The translations under genes were made by a program, and so were the position numbers. A DNA stretch of 64,000 nt from Pseudomonas sp. SST3 (GTDB lineage Bacteria; Pseudomonadota; Gammaproteobacteria; Pseudomonadales; Pseudomonadaceae): positions 62,033-126,032 of the forward strand of contig NZ_QORI02000011.1 in NCBI RefSeq assembly GCF_003325755.1, read 5' to 3'. The notes under the pieces are model-generated. The model was not told the DNA's origin, searched no databases, and saw only the letters and a program-made list of their open reading frames with translations. Of the stretch, positions 40,304 through 47,306 are shown in pieces (positions within the stretch are counted from its first letter, which is position 1; each line of letters begins with the position of its first letter).

Positions 40304-40603
40304 TTACTCGGCTGCTGGCTTTCGTCGCTCAAGCTCATATTCGACGCCGTTCGCGATATCTACGATCCGGCCGGACAGCGTGCCCAGCGATTTAATCAGC
40401 CAGCCGATATTTCGGGCAGTATCATCTACAAGTTCGCCAGCGTCAGCCGTGAACGCCAGCAGCTCACCGATGGAGGCAATTCCGTGCGCTACGGTCATCG
40501 CCTCGCATTCGGCGGTGCGCCCGATGGCTTGCAGTTCATCGGTGGCCAGGTGGTTGAGCCGCGAAGGATCGGGCAGCAGATGGCTCCAGCACACGGCGCT
40601 CAT
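40304..40603 (-). CDS. Unknown element protein, 99 aa
   Basis: The helical 99-residue product (DELQAIGRTAECEAMTVAHG, DDTARNIGWLIKSLGTLSGR) has no signal sequence. The ATG at 40603 overlaps the upstream stop by four bases. DUF3077-like and other small helical Pseudomonas phage proteins look similar, but I cannot name the family. A terminator follows closely. Confidence 0.62.
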   Translation of the reverse strand: MSAVCWSHLLPDPSRLNHLATDELQAIGRTAECEAMTVAHGIASIGELLAFTADAGELVDDTARNIGWLIKSLGTLSGRIVDIANGVEYELERRKPAAE

Positions 40604-40857
40604 TGCTTATTCAACCCGTGCTTGATGGCTAGGCTTTCGGCCTGGCAATCGAAGTGATTCGCCCAGTCGTTCCCCAGGTATGACGTCAGGCCGGCTAGGG
40701 CCTTGGCGCGTGACAGGTCGTTGGTCTTTAGTGCGTCACTCGTCGCGGCCCCTAACGCCTCCATCCATTGGAGAATCTCGCGGGCTTGGGTCACGTTGTC
40801 GTACGCGTCGATTGGGCAAACGGTTGTTTCGATGGCTGCGTTCATTGATGCGGTCAT
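40600..40857 (-). CDS. Unknown element protein, 85 aa
   Basis: The 85-residue helical protein starts at ATG 40857 behind AAGGAGAAC and contains TQAREILQWMEALGAATSDAL. No family is recognised. It is coupled to the 99-residue gene by an ATGA overlap, suggesting partner proteins. Confidence 0.63.
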   Translation of the reverse strand: MTASMNAAIETTVCPIDAYDNVTQAREILQWMEALGAATSDALKTNDLSRAKALAGLTSYLGNDWANHFDCQAESLAIKHGLNKQ

Positions 40858-41001
40858 TGGTGTTCTCCTTGTGCGGCACCGGTCCCCCTCCCTAGGTTCT
40901 CGGTGCCGCGTGAATGTGTGTTGGTTATCTGTTGGTCCTGGCCTTACTTGATGCAGCTCGTCGGAGAGCTAAGCCGTAGTGGGTGGTATATATCTAAAAG
41001 G

Positions 41002-41149
41002 GTGTGCACTTTCTGCACACGCAGAACCTCGATTACGGTGCACTTTCTGCACATATAGAAGGGCGCCCGAAACAGAGCCATACGAAACCGTACGGACGCG
41101 GTTTTCTACTTGTGCAGTTTCTGCACCGGTACGTGTGCATTTTCTGCAC
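41002..41149. repeat. Four iteron-like palindromes, candidate replication origin
   Basis: The 15-base unit GTGCA-NTTTC-TGCAC occurs at 41004-41018, 41038-41052, 41112-41126 and 41135-41149, always in the same orientation of the NTTTC core. The first copy is extended to 7-bp arms. Two copies lie inside the 3' end of the winged-helix gene and two just downstream. Repeats of this kind beside a replication-type gene resemble an iteron origin. Confidence 0.65.
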
Positions 41150-41573
41150 TGGAAGAAATCGAACCGAACAGGGTTGGCAATGGGCGCAACGGAGCTCGGC
41201 GCGGCGCTACTTCCAGATCCTTGCCTGGACATTCGTCGATCGGCAGCCAGGCAACTGCATACAGGGCGCACCTGGCGCCGTGCCGGTTGAACAGGCTGCT
41301 TCTGGTCTGAATGATCCATCCGCCTTCCTCCAGGTCGGCCAGCGCCTTCTGTAACGTATGCGCTGAGCCGATGCCCCAATCTCTCGCCATGGTTCGAGTG
41401 GCGGACAGGTCGCCGTTGTTCTCGCCGTTGTACTGCGCTAACAGCTCCACCAGAACGCCACGCGCTACAAAGCTGAGCGATCTGTAGCCGGCCGACTGGA
41501 TCATGGCCTTCTGCAGCATCGCGAACGGCGGCGCCTTCGTTTTGGTGTTGCCTTTGCCTTTGCGAATAGCCAT
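41106..41573 (-). CDS. Winged-helix replication-type protein
   Basis: The 155-residue protein (158 from an ATG at 41582) has a conserved core: KAPPFAMLQKAMIQSAGYRS, LAQYNGENNGDLSATRTMARD, a helix-turn-helix in GSAHTLQKALADLEEGGWI, and RCALYAVAWLPIDECPGK. Similar proteins are common in Pseudomonas prophages and islands and resemble replication-initiation proteins. Two palindromic repeats lie within its last codons and two directly after, as with a Rep that binds its own iterons. The last residues, HVPVQKLHK, are therefore encoded by the repeats. Confidence 0.72.
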   Translation of the reverse strand: MAIRKGKGNTKTKAPPFAMLQKAMIQSAGYRSLSFVARGVLVELLAQYNGENNGDLSATRTMARDWGIGSAHTLQKALADLEEGGWIIQTRSSLFNRHGARCALYAVAWLPIDECPGKDLEVAPRRAPLRPLPTLFGSISSSAENAHVPVQKLHK

Positions 41574-41592
41574 TCCTGTCATCCATCAGAAG

Positions 41593-41617
41593 GCCGGCAG
41601 AGGCTTGCTCTGCCGGC
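41593..41617. repeat. Perfect hairpin upstream of the winged-helix gene
   Basis: GCCGGCAGAG and CTCTGCCGGC form a 10-bp stem with a 5-base loop, between two genes of the same operon and within 20 bases of the following start. No T-run follows; it could tune translation or mRNA ends. Confidence 0.5.
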
Positions 41618-41627
41618 AGTCAGGCCG

Positions 41628-41972
41628 TTAGGCAGCTTCTGCTATTAGGACGTACAGGCCGACCCTATGCGGCTTCCGGCCCGCTTCGGTGGGGATATAG
41701 GTCCATTCGGTGACTATTCCCCACCCGTCGCGGCGCAAGCGGCGCACTGTCGATGGCGGATGGACTATGTCCAGATCCTTAGCGGCGGTGATGGTCGAGA
41801 CGGGGCCCGCCCGCAAGGCGGCGACGAGCCTGGCGGCTTGGGCCTCTGCGGAGTGGTCGACAAGATCGGAAGTGGGTGCCACAATCCGTGCTGTCATGCT
41901 CATGACGTTTTGGTAATTGCCCTGGCGGAGTTGCAGCTCCGCTTCGGGTTTACTGTCTAGTTCCTCTCTCAT
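41628..41972 (-). CDS. Helix-turn-helix element protein, 114 aa
   Basis: The C-terminal half looks like a winged helix (AAKDLDIVHPPSTVRRLRRDGW and a beta hairpin with VTEWTYIPTEAGRKPHRVGL). The N-terminal 45 residues are polar. ATG at 41972 overlaps the stop of the 46-residue gene. An internal ATG near residue 26 is a possible shorter start. Likely a regulator or replication accessory of the element. Confidence 0.62.
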   Translation of the reverse strand: MREELDSKPEAELQLRQGNYQNVMSMTARIVAPTSDLVDHSAEAQAARLVAALRAGPVSTITAAKDLDIVHPPSTVRRLRRDGWGIVTEWTYIPTEAGRKPHRVGLYVLIAEAA

Positions 41973-42109
41973 ACAACCTCCAAACGATACGCTCCAAAAT
42001 TCCGGAGCTGTTCGAGATCCGCCAACTTGGCGGTCCCAGGTAGGTTCAGCCAGCCCAGCACGGCGCCGGCCCTCCCAATCAATTTCACTTTCAGCGTTTT
42101 GGTGTTCAC
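41969..42109 (-). CDS. Very small element protein, 46 aa
   Basis: A 46-residue frame starts at GTG 42109, overlapping the excisionase-like stop (GTGA), and ends at 41969, overlapping the next ATG (ATGA). It starts MNTKTLKVKLIGRAGAVLGW and ends FGAYRLEVV. Exact overlaps on both sides support translation. Function unknown. Confidence 0.5.
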   Translation of the reverse strand: MNTKTLKVKLIGRAGAVLGWLNLPGTAKLADLEQLRNFGAYRLEVV

Positions 42110-42306
42110 CGGGCGTTCTCCTTCGCCATCCGATTCAGCCAGGCGCGCAGTTCCTCGATCAGGATCAGCCGACGCTTGCCTGCTTTGAAAGAAACAAGCT
42201 CGCCGCGGGCAATGGCTTCGTAGATAGCGGAGCGGGTGGTACCGGACGCGCGGGCGGCTTCTTCAGGGCCCACGGCGAGGGGTTGCAGCGTTGCGAGTTG
42301 GGACAT
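42106..42306 (-). CDS. AlpA/excisionase-like helix-turn-helix protein
   Basis: The 66-residue protein, from ATG 42306 behind GGAGAGG, has the excisionase-type MerR-like domain: VGPEEAARASGTTRSAIYEAIARGELVSFK followed by the AGKRRLILIEELRAWLNRM wing. Such proteins act as recombination directionality factors or as AlpA-type activators of the integrase. It is the first gene of the leftward operon and is divergent from the ribbon-helix-helix gene. Confidence 0.8.
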   Translation of the reverse strand: MSQLATLQPLAVGPEEAARASGTTRSAIYEAIARGELVSFKAGKRRLILIEELRAWLNRMAKENAR

Positions 42307-42458
42307 TTGGACCTCTCCTCTGGCCTGGTGTGGGTTGGCCAGTGAGGAGATGCTAGAACGCAAATCCGGTTACTGCAAGCAATTACTGCACGAAACTCAA
42401 TGGTACATTTGACAGCGGATGCGTTCAGAGCCAGTCTTTGCGTTCAAAGGAGCAATGT
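42307..42458. promoter_or_regulatory. Divergent control region with TGCGTTC motifs
   Basis: TGCGTTC occurs at 42420-42426 and 42439-42445 and inverted (GAACGCA) at 42356-42362. TTACTGCA is also repeated directly around 42370-42390. TTTGACA near 42409 is a possible -35 element for the rightward gene. This is probably the element's main genetic switch. Confidence 0.5.
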
Positions 42459-43169
42459 ATGGCAAGGCCGAAGAAAACAGCAGACCAAGCAGCGACAGTA
42501 AGCGTGTCGCTGAGAATCGATCCACGAATCAAATATGGGATCGACTTAGCGGCGCGTGTGCAGAAGCGCACCGTAACCGGCGTAGTGGAATGGGCTGTCG
42601 AGAGAGCTCTAAACGATGTGAAGATGCCGATCGACTTTATGGTTGAAGGTCACCAAGGCAAGCCCGAACTGCCAGAACCTCAAAGTGTCCTGGATGCCGT
42701 GAAAGAGAGACTTTGGTCCCCGGATGAAGCAACCAGATTGATGCGTCTTGCTTTTGAATGCCCGAGTCTGTTGACCTTTGAGGAAGGGCTTATTTGGGAG
42801 TCTATTCGTCTTTCCCCGCCGTTCTGGCGGTTCACGCCTCGCGTTGTTACCGAAGCAAGCCCTTGGAAAAACGCGAGACTTGAGGTCGTATCGAAGTATT
42901 GGGATACGCTTGTTGAAAGGGTTCGGGCCGAGGGCGGGATAGTTCAGGTGTCATTTGAGGACGTTGGATTACCCACGCCTTTAGAGCTGGAAGAAAGAAA
43001 AGCGCAGGCTCTTCAAGATTCCGCTGGATTCCTTCAGGATCTCGCGCGAGAAAACGACCAGTTGCGCCGGGAAAACGAGGCGCTGAGAAACTTAACAGGC
43101 AGTCTTAAGACGATTCTGATGAAGATCGATCCACAGACTCTCATACAAGACTCACAGCCAAAGCCTTAG
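42459..43169 (+). CDS. Ribbon-helix-helix/coiled-coil protein, candidate element regulator
   Basis: The 236-residue protein starts MARPKKTADQ with AAAGGAG upstream. Residues 15-55 look like a ribbon-helix-helix DNA-binding fold (TVSVSLRIDPRIKYGIDLAAR and RTVTGVVEWAVERAL). The C-terminus is a coiled coil (LARENDQLRRENEALRNL). No family is known to me. It is the only right-reading gene in this half, divergent from the excisionase-like gene, which is where a master repressor would lie. It overlaps the convergent integrase by 29 bases. Confidence 0.66.
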   Translation: MARPKKTADQAATVSVSLRIDPRIKYGIDLAARVQKRTVTGVVEWAVERALNDVKMPIDFMVEGHQGKPELPEPQSVLDAVKERLWSPDEATRLMRLAFECPSLLTFEEGLIWESIRLSPPFWRFTPRVVTEASPWKNARLEVVSKYWDTLVERVRAEGGIVQVSFEDVGLPTPLELEERKAQALQDSAGFLQDLARENDQLRRENEALRNLTGSLKTILMKIDPQTLIQDSQPKP

Positions 43170-44352
43170 AGTCTGGCGCAAGGTGGGCATAGCGGAGCGT
43201 CATCTTGATATCCGCGTGCCCCAACAGATCGCGTACCGTGTTCAGCGGTACGCCAGCCATCACCAGCCGCGACGCGAAGTCGTGGCGCATATCATGCCAG
43301 CGGAAGCCGATGATGCCGGCGTTCTTCAGCAGCTCCAGCCAGGCGGTTTTCACGTCCGCCATGGGTTTGCCTTCCGCGCCAGGGAAGACATAGCCCGTCC
43401 CGCTCCCTTGCTCCTTCCAGGCTTTGAGAGTCGCCAACGCCTCGGCGTTGAGTGGGATATGCCGCGTCTCGCTGGACTTCGCGCCTTCGCCTGCAACCGT
43501 CAGAATCTTGCCGGCTAGGTTTACATCCTGCCATCGCAGGTTGAACACCTCACCGCGGCGCATCCCCGTATTGAGCGAGAGCAGAACCATAGGCTTAAGA
43601 TGATCCGTAAAGGCAACTTCCTGCAGGCTTGGCAGAAGCTTTCTGCGCCGCTCTAAGCGCCATTCGTTCGCACTGTTACGCTCCGCTTTGGCAATCCGCT
43701 CGCGTGCGTCTAGCGCGCCCCTGAGGGCCATACTTTCCTCTTTCGACAGGTAGCGGATACGGCCAATGGAATCGACCTTAAGTTGCTTGATCTTTTCGAG
43801 AGGGGAGGCGGGCAAGTAGGCCCATTCTACGGCGCGGCTGAATACGCCGCTGATGCTGCCCATCTTGCGGTTCGCGGTGGCGGGCTTGTTGCCGCCGTTG
43901 AGCCAAGCGGTGCGGATCTGCTCCAGATCGCGGCCGGTTATCTCATCGAGGCGGCGGTGCATGATCGGCTCGAAGCTGGTGTCGAGCGTGTGTAACGTCT
44001 TCTCGTGGCCTTTGTGGTGGGCCTTGAACCACGGCATATAGTGGTCATCGATGAAGCTGCGCAGGGCCGGGGTGCCGGCGCCGCGGCGGCCTTGTGTGAC
44101 CGCCAGCGGTTCGCCGTGCTTGCGGGCCTCGTTGAGGTACTGCAGCGCCTCTTCGCGGGCCTGCTCAAGCGTCAGGATGCCGACACGGCCGAGCGTCTTC
44201 TTGCGGCCACGCGCCCAGGTCACGACGTACGACTTTGCCCCGGCAGCCGTCACGCGCACGAACAGGCCGGGCACGATGGTATCGTGAACTTCGTATTCCT
44301 TGCCGGTGACTTCCAGGCTATTCAGTCGGCGCGCTGTCAGCTTCTCTCGCAC
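43141..44352 (-). CDS. Tyrosine-type integrase
   Basis: The 403-residue integrase has the N-terminal DUF4102-type arm-binding domain (VPGLFVRVTAAGAKSYVVTW), a core-binding domain and the catalytic domain with R in NTGMRRGEVF, HDMRHDFAS, LGHADIKMTLRYAHL (nucleophile Tyr). It integrates the element into tRNA-Arg(CCT) next to its own gene. I prefer GTG 44352; an ATG at 44382 would place the start codon inside the arm-type repeat and add ten residues. Confidence 0.93.
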   Translation of the reverse strand: MREKLTARRLNSLEVTGKEYEVHDTIVPGLFVRVTAAGAKSYVVTWARGRKKTLGRVGILTLEQAREEALQYLNEARKHGEPLAVTQGRRGAGTPALRSFIDDHYMPWFKAHHKGHEKTLHTLDTSFEPIMHRRLDEITGRDLEQIRTAWLNGGNKPATANRKMGSISGVFSRAVEWAYLPASPLEKIKQLKVDSIGRIRYLSKEESMALRGALDARERIAKAERNSANEWRLERRRKLLPSLQEVAFTDHLKPMVLLSLNTGMRRGEVFNLRWQDVNLAGKILTVAGEGAKSSETRHIPLNAEALATLKAWKEQGSGTGYVFPGAEGKPMADVKTAWLELLKNAGIIGFRWHDMRHDFASRLVMAGVPLNTVRDLLGHADIKMTLRYAHLAPDSKALAVSLV

Positions 44353-44361
44353 GGTGTCCCC

Positions 44362-44381
44362 ATGGGTGCAGTGTGGGTGCA
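44362..44381. repeat. Right arm-type repeat, probable integrase-binding site
   Basis: This 20-base block of two tandem TGGGTGCA-like units differs from 30461-30480 at one base. It overlaps the 5' region of the integrase gene, so binding could also repress integrase expression. Confidence 0.65.
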
Positions 44382-44472
44382 AAAGTGACTATACGGGGCT
44401 GATTTACCGGATGCAACGGGACGATAAGTGCTTGATGTAAAAGGTAAGTGTTTGATTTGGAAGGGGTCCATT

Positions 44473-44522
44473 TCCCCCTCCTAAGGGGAAGGTTGTGAGT
44501 TCGAACCTCGCCTGGGACGCCA
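44473..44522. repeat. attR: 50-bp direct repeat of the tRNA-Arg(CCT) 3' part
   Basis: Identical to 30363-30412, including the CCA. It lacks the 5' half of a tRNA and is therefore not a gene. Confidence 0.95.
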
Positions 44523-44708
44523 TCTTCTATGCCCAACTACAGCTGCAGCGTCAGTCCGTAGCTACTAGCTATCCGCGGGGCAGGGGAATTCAGATCCGCT
44601 CCGCTCGGTAATCCGGCATTTTATGACGGATGCTGTCGGTGGGTATTCGTTACGTTGATTTTTGGGGGATGCGACCACCGCCCGGCTATGCCGAGCCACT
44701 ATCGAAAG

Positions 44709-45455
44709 TCAGCTAAAGCGGCCTGCCTGGTCGCGCCGTGCTTCGCGCTGGAGTTGATAGACGAATCGCTCGACCTGTCGTTGCGTCAGGCCGCCGATAC
44801 GATAGAAACGCATCCCGCAGAACGTTAGGTCGAGCTTCTCATCGAAAACTACATGTCGTAGCTCGGCTGCGGTTGTGATGGTGCCAAAGGGGAGTTTGGC
44901 CGAAAGGTTTTCGTAGACCTGGCCTGCTTGCAGGCTATTTTGCAGGTCGCCCGGAAAACTAAGCTTGCAGCCCGTCGCCGACATGTCCAGCACCTTGCCT
45001 TTCAGAGGCTTCTTGATGCTTTTTCCACTTAATTCGACGGCGACGGGCTGCGCGCTTAGTGGGGCGCGGTAAGCGTTGCGTCGCTGGTGATAGAGAATTT
45101 GATCAGGCAAATGAGCCCAATAACAGGGCGCGCCATCCAGCTCGTCGCGATGTACCGGGTGGCCATTGTTCCAGGCTATGCGCACTCCCTCGTAGTAACC
45201 CTCAACCTGAAATGGCTCTGCGGAAGCCATCAAGCGCTCGCCATCACTGGGAATGAGCTCGTCGAATGCAATCCAGCCTTTTTCGCGGCTAATCTCGACC
45301 AGGTAGGTCTGATACCGCTGATTACGCTCGGCGAAACGGATCAGCAGAGGAATATGGTTATCCAGCAGGAGTCGCAGGTTCGCCTGGATCTCAACTGCAG
45401 TCTTCAGGATTTGAGGAGGCTGGGGACCTTCATCCTCAGCAAAGGGATTAGACAC
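44709..45455 (-). CDS. ycgR: Flagellar brake protein YcgR (PilZ)
   Basis: The 248-residue protein has an N-terminal YcgR domain (FDELIPSDGERLMASAEPFQ) and a PilZ domain that binds c-di-GMP through RRNAYR and DMSATGCKLSF. Bound to c-di-GMP, YcgR slows the flagellar motor. It lies upstream of flgN and flgM in the same direction and just beyond the integrated element. Confidence 0.9.
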   Translation of the reverse strand: MSNPFAEDEGPQPPQILKTAVEIQANLRLLLDNHIPLLIRFAERNQRYQTYLVEISREKGWIAFDELIPSDGERLMASAEPFQVEGYYEGVRIAWNNGHPVHRDELDGAPCYWAHLPDQILYHQRRNAYRAPLSAQPVAVELSGKSIKKPLKGKVLDMSATGCKLSFPGDLQNSLQAGQVYENLSAKLPFGTITTAAELRHVVFDEKLDLTFCGMRFYRIGGLTQRQVERFVYQLQREARRDQAGRFS

Positions 45456-45527
45456 TTAGCTTTGCTCTCCGGCATGTAACGACGTCGGCCGCATAGTAGC
45501 ATTTTGCCTTTATTCGACTGCGTGTTT

Positions 45528-45998
45528 TCAAGCCTGGCTGAGCGGGCGGTGATTCGCGCTTTTGGCGGCTGCGCCTCGGCGGTCGTAAAGATCGGGCGTT
45601 TGGTTGCTGCCTTGCAATACCTGCAGCATGTTGCCGATGGCGCTTTGGTTCGCACGGATTAGCTTGCCGTTGCGCTCATTGGCATTTCGGCAGGCCTCAA
45701 GAACCTTGTCGAGCTGCTCTGCCTGGGCAAGGATCTCTTCGCCTATTGCGGAGCTCGCGGCAAATGCCGCCAATCCGTTCCGGTCGGCGCTAAGTTGCGC
45801 CTTGGCAAGCGTCTGGCTGCGAGAGGTGCCGTGCTGGCCCAGCAGCGCTAGCAGCGTCTGCTTCTGCGTGAGCAGTTGTTCCAGATCTGCTAGGTTGCGC
45901 TCGGCTAGCGCCTGATACTCAGCATCGGTCAGCTCAAGAAGCTTGCGAGCGGTGCCGATATCGTCAACGAGCTGCTGAAGCACTTCGGTATCTTGCAT
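45528..45998 (-). CDS. flgN: Flagellar export chaperone FlgN
   Basis: The 156-residue helical protein matches FlgN, the cytoplasmic chaperone of the hook-associated proteins FlgK and FlgL encoded later in this cluster. The N-terminal coiled-coil (LLELTDAEYQALAERNLADL) and the C-terminal GNMLQVLQGSNQTPDLYDRRG are typical of the Pseudomonas protein. It follows flgM in one operon. Confidence 0.85.
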   Translation of the reverse strand: MQDTEVLQQLVDDIGTARKLLELTDAEYQALAERNLADLEQLLTQKQTLLALLGQHGTSRSQTLAKAQLSADRNGLAAFAASSAIGEEILAQAEQLDKVLEACRNANERNGKLIRANQSAIGNMLQVLQGSNQTPDLYDRRGAAAKSANHRPLSQA

Positions 45999-46044
45999 AG
46001 TGGCCTCTAACGCGTTGACGCCTGGCTACCCTTTATTACCAGGA

Positions 46045-46374
46045 TCAACGCTGGCTTTCGAATGCGAGCAGCTTCGATGCAACTCGCTGGTTATCTACTT
46101 GGTAGCTGCCGTCGGCGATGGCCTGCTTGATCTGAGCGACGCGCTCCTGATCGACTGCAGGCTGCTGATTCAGCTTTTCGGTAGTCTGCTGAAGACGCTG
46201 CGCTTCCGGGCTCAGTTGGACGCTCTCGCCGGATGCTACCGTAGCTTCGCCGCTCTTCACTGCGTCAGTAGGCGCTTGCTGAGCGGCTGCTCGCTCGCTG
46301 TTTTGAACGCTACTGCTACGCCCGCTGTTGGGTGAATTGACGGCGCTGTTAGGCCGGTTGAAATCGATAGCCAT
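46045..46374 (-). CDS. flgM: Anti-sigma-28 factor FlgM
   Basis: The 109-residue protein has an unstructured Ser/Gln-rich N-terminus and the C-terminal FliA-binding helices ([20 protein letters not shown]). FlgM holds sigma-28 until the hook-basal body is complete and is then exported. A sigma-28 promoter lies directly upstream, giving the normal feedback. The start is MAIDFNRPN. Confidence 0.9.
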   Translation of the reverse strand: MAIDFNRPNSAVNSPNSGRSSSVQNSERAAAQQAPTDAVKSGEATVASGESVQLSPEAQRLQQTTEKLNQQPAVDQERVAQIKQAIADGSYQVDNQRVASKLLAFESQR

Positions 46375-46410
46375 GATCGAAACCTCGAATAAGTCAGGAC
46401 GCTTGCCTGC

Positions 46411-46437
46411 TTTTCGGCAAACCTACGAGAAACTTTA
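46411..46437 (-). promoter_or_regulatory. Sigma-28 (FliA) promoter of flgMN
   Basis: On the minus strand TAAAGTTT is followed after exactly 11 bases by GCCGAAAA, matching the FliA consensus (TAAAGTTT-N11-GCCGATAA). It ends 37 bases upstream of the flgM start. Confidence 0.82.
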
Positions 46438-46471
46438 GCCTTTTTTCGTTGGGATGGCTGTGTCAGCGACT

Positions 46472-47224
46472 TTACATCATGACTTCCACCTGTCCGGGGC
46501 CGACGACGCGGGCTCTGATGGTGCGTCCGGATCGCTGGTTTTTGACTCGGATCTGGGTGCCAAGTGCGCCGTCGGACAATGCCTCTCCCGGCATTCTCAC
46601 ATTTATCGTCGAATTTTTCGCGCTGATTACTACCTGATCACCTCTGCGTATTACTTCGGCAGGTGAGACATAAGCAGGCGGAAGGACCTGGTCGGGCAGG
46701 GCGCTGCGAGTGAGTTTGTTCCCCAGAACTTGATCAAATGCCGTCAGGTAACCCTGGGTCAGTAGGCTGACGTCCCGCTCGGCGAGGGTGACATCAGCCT
46801 GCTCGAGGACGCTTTCACGCGCCAGCGGCCGCCGGGCGACGATCACCTCACGGAACAAATGGACCTGCGCGGGGACGAAAACGGACCAGGGCGATGAGCC
46901 CTCGCAGCTGACCCGTACAGTCGCTCGGCCGACCGGTTGCGCCGGGCTTTCCAGCTTGGTCGTAAACGGGCGGTCGCAGGGCGCCAGGCGCAGGCGCGGA
47001 TCGAGCCTGTTGATATCGACCTCGTAGCGCGCCTGGATTTGACTACGCTGCAAATAGTCAGTCACTTCACGCTCAAGAAACCCACGGGTCGCGTCGATAA
47101 GCTGTTCAGGTCGTGTCACGCTTGCCGAGTCAGCAAACCGGCTTAGCCCGCACAAGGTCGGTATCAGGATTGCCAAGCAAAGCACCTTGCATGGACGCCG
47201 GAAAAAAGTCATCTGTCTGCTCAT
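46472..47224 (-). CDS. flgA: Flagellar basal-body P-ring chaperone FlgA
   Basis: The 250-residue periplasmic chaperone assists FlgI ring assembly. A signal peptide with a basic start is followed by RLDPRLRLAPCDRPF and, at the C-terminus, a SAF domain (VVISAKNSTINVRMPGEALSD, IRVKNQRSGRTIRARV). An ATG four codons later is an alternative start. It is transcribed divergently from cheV. Confidence 0.92.
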   Translation of the reverse strand: MSRQMTFFRRPCKVLCLAILIPTLCGLSRFADSASVTRPEQLIDATRGFLEREVTDYLQRSQIQARYEVDINRLDPRLRLAPCDRPFTTKLESPAQPVGRATVRVSCEGSSPWSVFVPAQVHLFREVIVARRPLARESVLEQADVTLAERDVSLLTQGYLTAFDQVLGNKLTRSALPDQVLPPAYVSPAEVIRRGDQVVISAKNSTINVRMPGEALSDGALGTQIRVKNQRSGRTIRARVVGPGQVEVMM

Positions 47225-47239
47225 GGCACGGCAGAAGCA
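47224..47239 (+). promoter_or_regulatory. Possible sigma-54 promoter of cheV
   Basis: TGGCACG with GC ten bases after the GG matches the -24 element well, but the -12 element reads AAGC rather than TTGC. It lies 68 bases upstream of cheV and overlaps the flgA start. Confidence 0.35.
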
Positions 47240-47306
47240 AAGGGCGTGCCGTTAGGTCCAAACAACTGGCGTCCAACACTCATTTCGCAAGCAAGAGGAA
47301 ACTGGC

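Larger units (their letters stand above)
30363..44522. mobile_element. 14.1-kb integrative element in tRNA-Arg(CCT): phage satellite or decayed prophage
   Basis: The 50-bp tRNA duplication at both ends, the integrase next to attR and arm-type repeats inside both ends define the element. From right to left it holds a tyrosine integrase, a ribbon-helix-helix protein, an AlpA/excisionase-like protein, replication-type genes with iterons, small unknown genes, a lipoprotein, an operon of virion-type genes ending in a small terminase subunit, and a cargo zone with a serine recombinase. Large terminase, portal, major capsid, tail and lysis genes are not recognisable. Size and content resemble phage-inducible islands, though the internal-virion-like protein is unusual for them. 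Confidence 0.88.

Noticed and set aside
44473..44522. A second tRNA-Arg(CCT) gene at the right end
   Set aside because: Only the 3' 50 bases are present; the D-arm and 5' acceptor strand are missing, so it is attR.
44318..44536. 72-codon minus-strand frame across attR
   Set aside because: It is partly the antisense of the tRNA fragment, a well-known false protein (the VRTHNLPL type).
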